A stretch of DNA of 64,000 nt from WHSW01 sp963821345 (lineage in GTDB: Bacteria; Actinomycetota; Thermoleophilia; Solirubrobacterales; 70-9), in contig CAWGDM010000001.1 in NCBI GenBank assembly GCA_963821345.1, forward strand, positions 806,001-870,000, written 5' to 3'. Of the stretch, positions 8,252-15,624 are shown piece by piece. Position numbers and translations under genes: made by a program. Numbering within the stretch: the stretch's first letter is position 1; every line of letters begins with the position of its first letter. Below the pieces are notes generated by a model. It saw only the letters and a program-made list of their open reading frames with translations. It was not told the origin of the DNA and ran no database searches.

Positions 8252-8980
8252 ATGAACGGGGCGGCTGCCCCCGAGCAGCAGGAGGAGTTCGCGGGCCAGG
8301 TCCGCGGGATGTTCGACCGGATCGCCGGCGTCTACGACGTCATGAACACGGCGATGACGGCGGGCCTTCACCATCGCTGGCGCGAGCGGGCGGCCGACCG
8401 CGCCGAGCTCGAGCCCGGCGACTACGCGCTCGACGTCTGCTGCGGGACCGGCGACCTCGCCTTCGAGCTCGCCCGCCGGGTCGGGCCCGAGGGCCGCGTG
8501 ATCGGCTCCGACTTCTCCGAGCCGATGCTCGACCTCGCCCGCCACAAGGCCGAGGCCCGCGGCGCTCGCTCGGTGCGCTTCGAGTGGGGGGACGCGCTCG
8601 ACCTGACCTACGACGACGCCACCTTCGACGCGGTCAGCGTCGGCTTCGGGGTCCGCAACCTCGCCGACCTCGACCGCGGGGTCGGGGAGCTGACCCGGGT
8701 GCTGAAGCCGGGCGGACGCCTGGTGATCCTCGAGATCACCACGCCGCGGCGACCGCCGATGTCGACCTTCTTCAGCCTCTGGTTCGATCGCCTGGTGCCG
8801 CTGCTCGGCACGCTGGCCGGCGACCGCGACGCCTACACCTACCTGCCCGAGTCGGTGAAGCGCTTCCCGCCGCCGGAGGGCCTGGCGCTGATCATGGACC
8901 GGGCCGGGCTCGAGGCGATCCGCTACACGGTGCTTGCCGGCGGGATCATCGCGATCCACTCCGGCGCCCGACCCGCCTGA
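8252..8980 (+). CDS. menG: Demethylmenaquinone methyltransferase
   Basis: Adds the last methyl group from SAM to demethylmenaquinone, giving menaquinone, the electron donor of the bc complex encoded next to it. The N-terminal FDRIAGVYDVMN and the SAM motif ALDVCCGTGDLAFELA are characteristic of the UbiE/MenG family. So are VGFGVRNLADLDRGV and the post-motif PGGRLVILEI. At 242 residues it is full length. In an actinobacterial setting a menaquinone rather than ubiquinone substrate is expected. A polyprenyl synthase for the quinone side chain follows. Confidence 0.93.
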   Translation: MNGAAAPEQQEEFAGQVRGMFDRIAGVYDVMNTAMTAGLHHRWRERAADRAELEPGDYALDVCCGTGDLAFELARRVGPEGRVIGSDFSEPMLDLARHKAEARGARSVRFEWGDALDLTYDDATFDAVSVGFGVRNLADLDRGVGELTRVLKPGGRLVILEITTPRRPPMSTFFSLWFDRLVPLLGTLAGDRDAYTYLPESVKRFPPPEGLALIMDRAGLEAIRYTVLAGGIIAIHSGARPA

Positions 8981-9002
8981 GCGCGGGCACCCGCGACCCG
9001 CG

Positions 9003-9983
9003 ATGAACCGGAGCTCCGTCCCCCCACCCGTGACCCGGGTCCTGGCCGCGGCCGAGAACTGGCTGCCGCGGCGGATGGCTGCGGTCGAGTCGCGCCTCAC
9101 CGAGCTGGTCGCCGGCGGCGGCGAGCGGCTGGCGGCCGAGGCGGGGGCGACCCTGGCCGCGGGCGGCAAGCGGCTGCGCCCGATGCTTGTCCTGGTCTGC
9201 GCGGGCGACGAGGCCGGCGACGGGGCGCTCCGGGCCGCCACGGCGGTCGAGCTCGTGCACATGGCGACCCTCGTCCACGACGACGTCCTCGACGCGGCGC
9301 CGTTGCGCCGCGGGGTGGCGACCGTCGTCGCCCGAGCCGGTCGCCCGGTTGCCACCGCGGTCGGCGACCTGCTGTTCTCGCGCGCGTTCGCGGAGCTCGC
9401 CGACGGTGACGGCTCCGGGCGCCAGGTCGGGCTGCTCGCCGGCGCCTCGGTCGGCCTTGCCCGTGGCGAGCTGGCCCAGCGCCGCGACGCCTTCGACCTG
9501 GGGCTGAGCGCCGACCGCTACCTCGAGCGCTGCCGCCTGAAGACCGCGAAGCTGTTCGAGTGCGCCTGCCTGATCGGTGCCGACCAGGGCGCCCCGGGCG
9601 CGGCGGCGCTGTCCACCTACGGCAACGAGATCGGCCTCGCCTTCCAGCTGCTCGACGACGTCCTTGATGTCACCGGACCGCCGGAGCGCACCGGCAAGGC
9701 GCTGGGCACCGATTTGCTCGACGGTACCGTGACGATGCCGCTGATCCTCGCCCGCGAGCGCGATCCCAGCCTTGCCGAGGTCGACCTGCGGGCGCTCGAC
9801 GCCGACGGTGCCGCCGCCCTCTGCGCCCGGATCGAGGCGACCGGGGCTCTGGATCTGGTCCGCGAGGACGCCCGCGGAAGGGTGGAGCGGGCAAAGGCCG
9901 CGCTCGCCGAGGCCTCGCTCGATGCGGGTCGCGTCGAGCTCCTGACCATGGTCGCCGACGGCGTCGTCGAGCGCTACTCGTGA
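9003..9983 (+). CDS. Long-chain polyprenyl diphosphate synthase
   Basis: Builds the isoprenoid tail of menaquinone from FPP or GGPP and isopentenyl diphosphate. The first Asp-rich motif HDDVLD with downstream LRRG, the second motif LLDDVLD, and the IPP-binding GGKRLRPM are all present. This is a complete trans-prenyltransferase of 326 residues. The ATG at 9003 follows the menG stop by 22 nt. Its stop overlaps the GTG of the following methyltransferase by 4 nt. Chain length cannot be read reliably. The gene at 5306 may encode a non-catalytic relative. Confidence 0.9.
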   Translation: MNRSSVPPPVTRVLAAAENWLPRRMAAVESRLTELVAGGGERLAAEAGATLAAGGKRLRPMLVLVCAGDEAGDGALRAATAVELVHMATLVHDDVLDAAPLRRGVATVVARAGRPVATAVGDLLFSRAFAELADGDGSGRQVGLLAGASVGLARGELAQRRDAFDLGLSADRYLERCRLKTAKLFECACLIGADQGAPGAAALSTYGNEIGLAFQLLDDVLDVTGPPERTGKALGTDLLDGTVTMPLILARERDPSLAEVDLRALDADGAAALCARIEATGALDLVREDARGRVERAKAALAEASLDAGRVELLTMVADGVVERYS

Positions 9984-10732
9984 CCCTGCATCCGCTCGCC
10001 GCCAAGTTCGCCGCCGTCGCCGGCGCCTACGAGCGCGGCCGGCCCGAGTACACGCCCGCGGTCGTCGGGGCGCTCGCCGCCGAGCTGGGGTTGGGCGCGG
10101 GAGCGCCGGTGCTCGACCTGGCCGCCGGAACGGGAAAGCTCACCCGGGCGCTCGCCGCGGCAGGCCTCGAGGTGGTCGCCGTCGAGCCCCAGGCACCGCT
10201 GCGCGAGGCGCTGGCGGCGACGCTCGGCGCCCAACGGGTCCGCGAGGGCGTCGCCGAGGCGATCCCGGTCGGCGACGGGACCGTCGACGCAGTGACCGTC
10301 GCCGACGGCTTTCACTGGTTCGATCCCCAGCCGGCGCTGGCCGAGATCCGGCGCGTGCTGACCCCGGGCGGCGGGCTCGCGATCCTGACCACGCTGCCCG
10401 ACTGGAGCGGGGCGACCTGGGCGCACGAGGTCGGGACGATGATCATGGAGGCGCGCCCGGAGCATCCCTACTTCGACGGACCGCCGTGGCAGGCGGCGGT
10501 CGCGGCCGCCGGCGGCTGGACCGCCCCGCGGGTGATCCGGGTGACGACGATGCAGCCCGCGGACCCGGGCCGGATCGTCGACTACGTCGCCTCGATGAGC
10601 TGGGTGGCCGCGCTCTCGGAGGCCGATCGCCAGGAGTGGCTGTCGCGGATCGCCGAGATCGTCGAGGCCGGCGAGACACCGGCCGACCTGCCGGTCCAGG
10701 TTGTCGTCGGGTTGACGACGCTCGCGGTCTAG
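9980..10732 (+). CDS. Class I SAM-dependent methyltransferase
   Basis: A 250-residue Rossmann-type methyltransferase with SAM motif VLDLAAGTGKLTRALA and acidic motif II VVAVEPQ. The DGFHWFDP segment is typical of methyltransferase_11 proteins related to small-molecule or ubiquinone-type methylation. It is translationally coupled to the polyprenyl synthase by a GTGA overlap, so a lipid or quinone substrate is plausible but not shown. Its stop codon shares a CTAG tetranucleotide with the stop of the converging zinc-ribbon gene. Confidence 0.8.
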   Translation: MTLHPLAAKFAAVAGAYERGRPEYTPAVVGALAAELGLGAGAPVLDLAAGTGKLTRALAAAGLEVVAVEPQAPLREALAATLGAQRVREGVAEAIPVGDGTVDAVTVADGFHWFDPQPALAEIRRVLTPGGGLAILTTLPDWSGATWAHEVGTMIMEARPEHPYFDGPPWQAAVAAAGGWTAPRVIRVTTMQPADPGRIVDYVASMSWVAALSEADRQEWLSRIAEIVEAGETPADLPVQVVVGLTTLAV

Positions 10733-11076
10733 AAGTCCTCGGGGAGGACCCAGCCGGCGTGCAGGGCGGCGGCGAAGCGCTCGACCTGCTCTTCCATGTT
10801 GGCCCGGGTGAGCATGCCGAGGTCTGCGATCAGCTGCTCGGTGCCGCGGTCGAGCTCCTCGTCGAAGCGGTCGACCACATCCTGGGCGAAGATCCCGCTG
10901 CCGTGCCACTCGCACTCGGGGCAGCGCAGGTCGACGCTCCAACCGCTGCGCTCTGCAGGAGCCCAGTCGATCGGGTAGACCAGCTGCGACGCGCACTCGG
11001 GGCACAGGTGCAGGCGGTCGACGACGGCGCCCGCGGGGGCGGTGCTGCGCTTGCTTGTGGTCTCTCTATCGGCCAC
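10729..11076 (-). CDS. Small zinc-ribbon protein
   Basis: A 115-residue soluble protein with two CPEC knuckles (HLCPECASQLVYP and RCPECEWHGSG) that would bind one zinc ion. An acidic helical C-terminus (FDEELDRGTEQLIADL) follows. It starts at a GTG at 11076 and ends tail-to-tail with the methyltransferase gene. The fold suggests nucleic-acid or protein binding, but the precise role is unknown. Confidence 0.75.
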   Translation of the reverse strand: MADRETTSKRSTAPAGAVVDRLHLCPECASQLVYPIDWAPAERSGWSVDLRCPECEWHGSGIFAQDVVDRFDEELDRGTEQLIADLGMLTRANMEEQVERFAAALHAGWVLPEDF

Positions 11077-11226
11077 GGATCGGATATCGGCCGTGTCCGC
11101 GGGTCCCTTTAGTGGTTCGACCCCGCTTGCACCATGGGTCCACCCCCACCGCCGATGGCCGCAACGAGCGGCTTGACCGCCGGCCGCCAGCCCCCGTCCG
11201 CCCGCGCGTGCAGCATCATGCGTCCG

Positions 11227-12411
11227 ATGAGCGAGCCCGCGGTCGGCGAGACGGCGCACGGGACCGGTGAATCCGGGCCCCCGCCCGGGCGCGTGCTCGC
11301 CTCGCAGGAACTGCGGGCGGCGATCGAGAATGAGTGGGTGACCGCGGGCGATTTTCGCATCCGCGCCGAGGCGATCCAGCCGGCGAGCATCGACCTGCGC
11401 CTGGGCGAGTACGCCTGGGCCCTTCGTTGCAGCTTCCTTCCCGACGTCGGCTCGACGGTCGAGGACAAGCTCGCCGACATCGCCTTCCAGAAGGTCGACC
11501 TGCGCGACGGCGCCACCTTGGAGCGCGACCGCCCCTACCTGATCCCGCTGCTCGAAGAGCTCGCCCTGCCGGACGAGATCCGCGCGAAGGCGAACCCGAA
11601 GTCCTCGACCGGCCGGCTCGACGTGTTCACGAGGGTGATCACAGACCGCAACCACCGCTTCGACGAGGTCCGTCCCGGCTACCGCGGCCGCCTCTACCTC
11701 GAGGTCGTACCGCGCTCGTTCGCGATCTACGTCCGCGAGGGCCTGGCGCTCAACCAGCTGCGGCTGTCGACCGGCGACGCTCGCCTCGACGACGCCCAGC
11801 TGGTCGCCCTGCACCAGCAGTTCCCGCTCCTGTACGTCGACCAGCACCCGCTGCGCGAGACCGAGCTCGCGATCGCCGACGGCCTCTTTTTGAGCGTCGA
11901 CCTGCTCTCGGGCCCGGCCGACCGCGTGGTCGGCTACCGGGCGAAGAAGAACAGCCTGCCGATCGACCTGAGCAAGGTCCGCGCCTACCGCTGGAACGAC
12001 TTCTGGGACCCGGTCTACCCCGAGGAGGGCTCGCGAATCGTGCTCGAGCCCGAGATCTTCTACCTGCTGCTCTCCGCGGAGGGGGTCTGCATCCCGCCGG
12101 GCTACGCCGCCGAGATGATGGCCTACGACCCGACCGCGGGCGAGCTGCGCACGCACTACGCCGGCTTCTTCGACCCCGGCTTCGGCTTCGATGCCCGCCA
12201 CGATCGCCACGGCAGCCGCGCCGCGCTCGAGGTTCGCGCCCGCGACGTCCCGTTCATGGTCGAGCACCGACAGCCGATCTGCAAGCTCGGCTTCGAGCGC
12301 ATGGCAGCGACGCCCGACGTGCTCTACGGCGAGGATGTCGGCTCGAACTATCAGGGCCAGGTGACGATGCTCAGCAAGCACTTCAAGGAGCAGCTGGCCG
12401 CCGCGGAGTAG
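11227..12411 (+). CDS. dcd: Long-form (bimodular) dCTP deaminase-like protein
   Basis: Matches the long 2'-deoxycytidine-5'-triphosphate deaminase family of about 370-400 residues, in which two dUTPase-fold modules are joined. The first module contains IQPASIDLRLGEYAW, AKANPKSSTGRLDVFTRVI and GYRGRLYLEVVPRSF. The second contains EIFYLLLSAEGVCIPPGYAAEM and a basic DARHDRHGSRAALEVRARD. It would convert dCTP to dUTP for thymidylate synthesis. The start at 11227 (MSEPAVGE) is chosen because residues encoded upstream are low-complexity Pro/Ala and unlike the family; ATGs at 11134 and 11218 are also in frame. Confidence 0.82.
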   Translation: MSEPAVGETAHGTGESGPPPGRVLASQELRAAIENEWVTAGDFRIRAEAIQPASIDLRLGEYAWALRCSFLPDVGSTVEDKLADIAFQKVDLRDGATLERDRPYLIPLLEELALPDEIRAKANPKSSTGRLDVFTRVITDRNHRFDEVRPGYRGRLYLEVVPRSFAIYVREGLALNQLRLSTGDARLDDAQLVALHQQFPLLYVDQHPLRETELAIADGLFLSVDLLSGPADRVVGYRAKKNSLPIDLSKVRAYRWNDFWDPVYPEEGSRIVLEPEIFYLLLSAEGVCIPPGYAAEMMAYDPTAGELRTHYAGFFDPGFGFDARHDRHGSRAALEVRARDVPFMVEHRQPICKLGFERMAATPDVLYGEDVGSNYQGQVTMLSKHFKEQLAAAE

Positions 12412-12422
12412 CATCTGCGGCG

Positions 12423-12683
12423 ATGCCAAACATCGGACCACTCGAGCTTGCGATCGTGCTCGTGATCGCGCTCGTGATCTTCGGGCCCAAGCGCCTGCCG
12501 GATCTCGGCAAGTCGCTGGGGTCGGGGATGCGCGAGTTCAAGGACTCGCTCACCGGCAACGACGACGACGACGAGGACGACGACGAGGACCAGGCGAAGC
12601 TCGAGGCAGCGGCCTCGCAGCCTCAGCCGGATGACGACGTGGAGCCCGTCAAGGGCGAGGTCGTCGCCGACGAGCGCTCCTAG
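12423..12683 (+). CDS. tatA: Sec-independent translocase subunit TatA
   Basis: A short N-terminal TM segment (LELAIVLVIALVIFG) is followed by the hinge FGPKRLPDLGKSLG, an amphipathic helix (MREFKDSLTG) and an acidic tail very rich in Asp/Glu. This is the standard TatA plan in 86 residues. TatA oligomerises to form the pore for folded, twin-arginine proteins; the Rieske subunit encoded at 5928 is a likely client. TAGCAT at 12409-12414 lies 8 nt before the ATG, and tatC follows 17 nt after the stop. Confidence 0.95.
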   Translation: MPNIGPLELAIVLVIALVIFGPKRLPDLGKSLGSGMREFKDSLTGNDDDDEDDDEDQAKLEAAASQPQPDDDVEPVKGEVVADERS

Positions 12684-12700
12684 GGAGCGTCCTCCGCAAC

Positions 12701-13456
12701 GTGGCGAGGCTGAAGCCAGCCGACTTCGACGAGCGGCTGACGCTGGTCGAGCACCTCGACGAGCTCCGCACCCGGATCATCGTCTGCGGCGTCGTCCTGG
12801 TGCTGGCGGTGGTCTTCTGCTTCTGGCAGAACCACGAGGTGCTGAAGCTCGCCAACGAGCCGCTGCCCGGCGACAAGGAGCCGCTGACCTTCAGCCCCAC
12901 GGAGCCGTTCTTCACCACCGTCAAGCTCGCCTTCTACGGCGGCATCCTGCTGGCGCTGCCGATCCTGCTCTACCAGATCTACGCCTTCGTGCTCCCGGCG
13001 TTCAGCGACCGCGAGCGCCGGGTGGTGCTGCCGATGCTGATCATGGTCCCGTTTCTGTTCATCGCCGGGGTCGTGTTCGCCTACTTCGTCGTCCTGCCGC
13101 CGGCCCTCAACTTCCTGCTCGGCTTCAACAGCGATCAGTTCAACATCGAGATCCGCGCCAGCGAGTACTACGGGTTCTTCGTCGTCACCCTGATCGGGGT
13201 CGGGATCCTGTTTCAGATCCCGGTCGGCGTGCTCGCCGTCACCCGGCTCGGGATCGTCACCCCAGACCAATTGGCGTCCAATCGCCGCTACGCGATCCTG
13301 ATCATCGCGATCGTCGCCATGCTGCTTCCCGGCACCGACCCGATCACGATGCTGATCTCGATGGCGCCGCTGTACCTGCTGTTCGAGCTTTCCCTGGTAC
13401 TGGCGAGGGTCTGGGGCAAGCCGAGCGACGTGCCAATCGACGAGGCCTCCGAGTGA
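12701..13456 (+). CDS. tatC: Sec-independent translocase subunit TatC
   Basis: Multispanning receptor that recognises twin-arginine signal peptides and recruits TatA. The N-terminal signature LVEHLDELRTRII, the FSPTEPFFTTVKLAFYGGI loop and six hydrophobic segments identify it. The GTG at 12701 gives 251 residues, the usual length. It forms a two-gene operon with tatA; no tatB-like gene is seen beside it, so a minimal TatAC system is possible. Confidence 0.95.
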   Translation: MARLKPADFDERLTLVEHLDELRTRIIVCGVVLVLAVVFCFWQNHEVLKLANEPLPGDKEPLTFSPTEPFFTTVKLAFYGGILLALPILLYQIYAFVLPAFSDRERRVVLPMLIMVPFLFIAGVVFAYFVVLPPALNFLLGFNSDQFNIEIRASEYYGFFVVTLIGVGILFQIPVGVLAVTRLGIVTPDQLASNRRYAILIIAIVAMLLPGTDPITMLISMAPLYLLFELSLVLARVWGKPSDVPIDEASE

Positions 13457-13487
13457 GCGAGCCCGTTCCTCTACGCTGCGACGTCGG

Positions 13488-14276
13488 ATGATCTTCGACC
13501 TCAAGAGCGGCAGCCGCCGGCGCGTCGTGCAGGTGGTCTTCGGGCTGCTGGCGTTCATCTTCTTCATCAGCTTCGTCGGCTTCGGGGTCGGCACCGGCAA
13601 CGGCGCCGGCGGCCTGTTCGACGCGCTCGGGCTTGGCGGCGACAGCAACTCGTCCAACCCGCAGTTCGACCAGCAGATCTCCGACGCCCAGGACGCGATC
13701 GAGGCGAACCCCAACGACGGCAACGCCTACGCCGACCTGATCGCCGCCTACTACGGCTCGGCGCAGTCGGGGATCTCGCGTGACTCTCAGACCGGCCAGC
13801 TCTCGATCAGCTCCGACGCCCAGTCGGACCTGCAGAGGGCGGGCCAGGCCTGGGACGACTACTACAAGACCAAGCCGCAGAAGCCGAACGTCTCGGCCGC
13901 GGTCAGCGCCGTCCAGGTGTTCGTGCTGCTCAACGACGCCTCCGGCGCCGCCCAGGCGCAGACGATCGTCGCCGACGAGCAGCAGACCTTCTCGGCCTAC
14001 GCCCAGCTGGCGCTGTACCGCTACGCCGACGGCGACATCAAGGGCGGCGACGAGGCCGGCAAGCAGGCCGTCGCCGCGGCCGATCCGTCGAACCGCAAGC
14101 AGGTCCAGAAGACGATCGACGGCTATCGCGAGCAGGCGATCAAGTTCCAGCACCAGCTCGAACAGCAGCAGCAGCAACAGCAGGAACAGGGCGGCTCGGG
14201 GACCGGCGCCCAGCAGCTCCAGGACCCGTTCGGAGGCCTTGGCGGAGCCACCGCCCCGCCGCCCTCGACCCCCTGA
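13488..14276 (+). CDS. Membrane-anchored TPR-like protein with Gln-rich tail (unknown function)
   Basis: One TM segment near the N-terminus (VVFGLLAFIFFISFVGFGV, after a basic RRRVVQ) tethers an outer Ala/Gln-rich helical domain. Phrases such as DAIEANPNDGNAYADLIAAYY and FSAYAQLALYRYADGDIKGG look like tetratricopeptide-type repeats. The C-terminus holds a run of glutamines encoded by CAG/CAA repeats (about 14162-14190) and a Gly/Pro-rich end. TACGCT lies 10 nt before the ATG. The family was not recognised; a periplasmic scaffolding role is a guess. Confidence 0.7.
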   Translation: MIFDLKSGSRRRVVQVVFGLLAFIFFISFVGFGVGTGNGAGGLFDALGLGGDSNSSNPQFDQQISDAQDAIEANPNDGNAYADLIAAYYGSAQSGISRDSQTGQLSISSDAQSDLQRAGQAWDDYYKTKPQKPNVSAAVSAVQVFVLLNDASGAAQAQTIVADEQQTFSAYAQLALYRYADGDIKGGDEAGKQAVAAADPSNRKQVQKTIDGYREQAIKFQHQLEQQQQQQQEQGGSGTGAQQLQDPFGGLGGATAPPPSTP

Positions 14277-14286
14277 GATCCCTCGC

Positions 14287-14292
14287 TACGAT
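14287..14292 (+). promoter_or_regulatory. -10 box TACGAT of tRNA-Lys
   Basis: TACGAT precedes the mature tRNA 5' end by 9 nt, an expected place for a -10 element of a tRNA gene with a very short leader. Confidence 0.5.
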
Positions 14293-14301
14293 GCCCGTCC
14301 C

Positions 14302-14374
14302 GGGCCGTTAGCTCAGCTGGTAGAGCAGGAGACTCTTAATCTCAAGGTCACAGGTTCGATCCCTGTACGGCCCA
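14302..14374 (+). tRNA. tRNA-Lys (anticodon CTT)
   Basis: A 73-nt cloverleaf. The acceptor stem GGGCCGT pairs with ACGGCCC, followed by discriminator A. D-loop AGCTCAGCTGGTAGAGC and T-arm CAGGTTCGATCCCTG are canonical. The anticodon loop CTCTTAA carries CTT (Lys). The outermost anticodon-stem pair is a G-A mismatch. CCA is not encoded. Confidence 0.95.
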
Positions 14375-14385
14375 CTCGGTTAACC

Positions 14386-15555
14386 ATGACCCGAGGCTTG
14401 AAAGCCGTCGCTTCCTTGCTGGCGGCGGGTGCCGCCTGGGTGATCTGCGGCTGCGGCGGTTCGGAGCCGGCCGTGCGGACGCCCGACCACCATCCGTACT
14501 TCGGATACAACGAGTTCCGGTGGATCCAAGACGGCGAGGTCGGCTGGCAGGACCAGGGCGGGCCCGACCCTGACGCAAGGATGCAGGCCGCCGTCGAGGC
14601 GACGGCGGATGGCGGCGCGGATTCGGATGTGCTTCCCATCGTCTGGGCCGACGTCCTCAACAACGGCTGGTCTCGCTACCAGGACTTGTACGACGCGATG
14701 ACCGACCGGGGCATTGCCCCAGTCGTCCGGCTTCTCGGTACCCCGACGGAGTGGCGCCCGGTGAATTGCGCTGAGCAAATCTGGGCTCCGCCCGATCCGT
14801 CGCACTACGCCGACTGGAAGGCGTTCGTCGCCGACGCGGCGGCCAGGTTCCCAGAGGCCTTGGCCTGGGAGGTCTGGAATGAGCCCAACTCGCCGGACTT
14901 CTGGGGTGGCCCTGGCTGCCCGCAATCGACGGACGAGCGCGAGGCGGCCTACGTCGACCTGGTCCGCCTTGCTCGCGAGGCGATGGGCCCGGCGCAGCTC
15001 ATCAAGCCCTACCGGTTCATCATCACTGCCGGGCTGAACCCTGCGAGCAGTGAGGACGTGATCCCCTGGACGAGTTTCCTGGGCGCGATCCAGGATCTTG
15101 GCGTGCTCGACTACGCGAGCGGCATCGGCCTCCATCCGTATCCGAACACCGCTGACTGCGAAACCGAGCCACAGGAGCCGTTGCCCCGCCGGCTGGCCGG
15201 CGGGATGCTGGACCAGGTGACCGAGGCTCGCGGCCTTACCGGAGCTTCGATCTGGGTCACCGAGTTCGGGGCGTCCTCAGCCGGCGGGGCGTCAGCGGAC
15301 TGCCGGTCGCTCGACGAGGAGGGACAGGCCCAGGCGCTGACCGGCATGTACCGGGCGCTCGCGGATCGGTCGGACTACGTTCGCGTGGCGATCGTGCAGC
15401 AGCTGGTCGACGAGCAGCCGCCAACGACGACCGATCCGTTCTACGGGGCCTTCGGGGTCAGCACCTCCATCGACAGCCTTGGGGACAAGCCGGCCTACGC
15501 CTGCTTGGCGGCTCTGCGCGGTCGCCGCAGCCTCGACCCGAGCTGCAATTACTGA
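14386..15555 (+). CDS. Secreted clan-A glycoside hydrolase-like lipoprotein
   Basis: A signal peptide with a lipobox-like end (AAWVICGCGG, around residues 17-26) suggests a lipid-anchored exported protein. The mature part resembles a (beta/alpha)8 glycosidase: WEVWNEPN places the acid/base Glu after strand 4, and WVTEFGASS places the nucleophile Glu after strand 7. This spacing is typical of clan GH-A (GH5/GH39-like). The ATG at 14386 lies 11 nt after the tRNA-Lys gene, so read-through from the tRNA promoter is possible. A similar lipoprotein is encoded at 56498-57628. The sugar substrate is unknown. 389 residues. Confidence 0.8.
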   Translation: MTRGLKAVASLLAAGAAWVICGCGGSEPAVRTPDHHPYFGYNEFRWIQDGEVGWQDQGGPDPDARMQAAVEATADGGADSDVLPIVWADVLNNGWSRYQDLYDAMTDRGIAPVVRLLGTPTEWRPVNCAEQIWAPPDPSHYADWKAFVADAAARFPEALAWEVWNEPNSPDFWGGPGCPQSTDEREAAYVDLVRLAREAMGPAQLIKPYRFIITAGLNPASSEDVIPWTSFLGAIQDLGVLDYASGIGLHPYPNTADCETEPQEPLPRRLAGGMLDQVTEARGLTGASIWVTEFGASSAGGASADCRSLDEEGQAQALTGMYRALADRSDYVRVAIVQQLVDEQPPTTTDPFYGAFGVSTSIDSLGDKPAYACLAALRGRRSLDPSCNY

Positions 15556-15624
15556 GCCGCTGACGGCTGACGACGACCCAGGCGGGCCCGTCACTTACCT
15601 CGACTGAGCGGTACGGTTGCGGTG

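Noticed and set aside
10729..10732. Shared CTAG stop codons of convergent genes as a regulatory element (also at 37018-37021)
   Set aside because: The overlap follows from TAG stops meeting tail-to-tail in a compact genome; no hairpin or motif accompanies it.
14160..14190. CAG/CAA triplet tract as a functional microsatellite
   Set aside because: It is in frame and encodes a Gln run in the tail of a membrane-anchored protein; no sign of phase variation.
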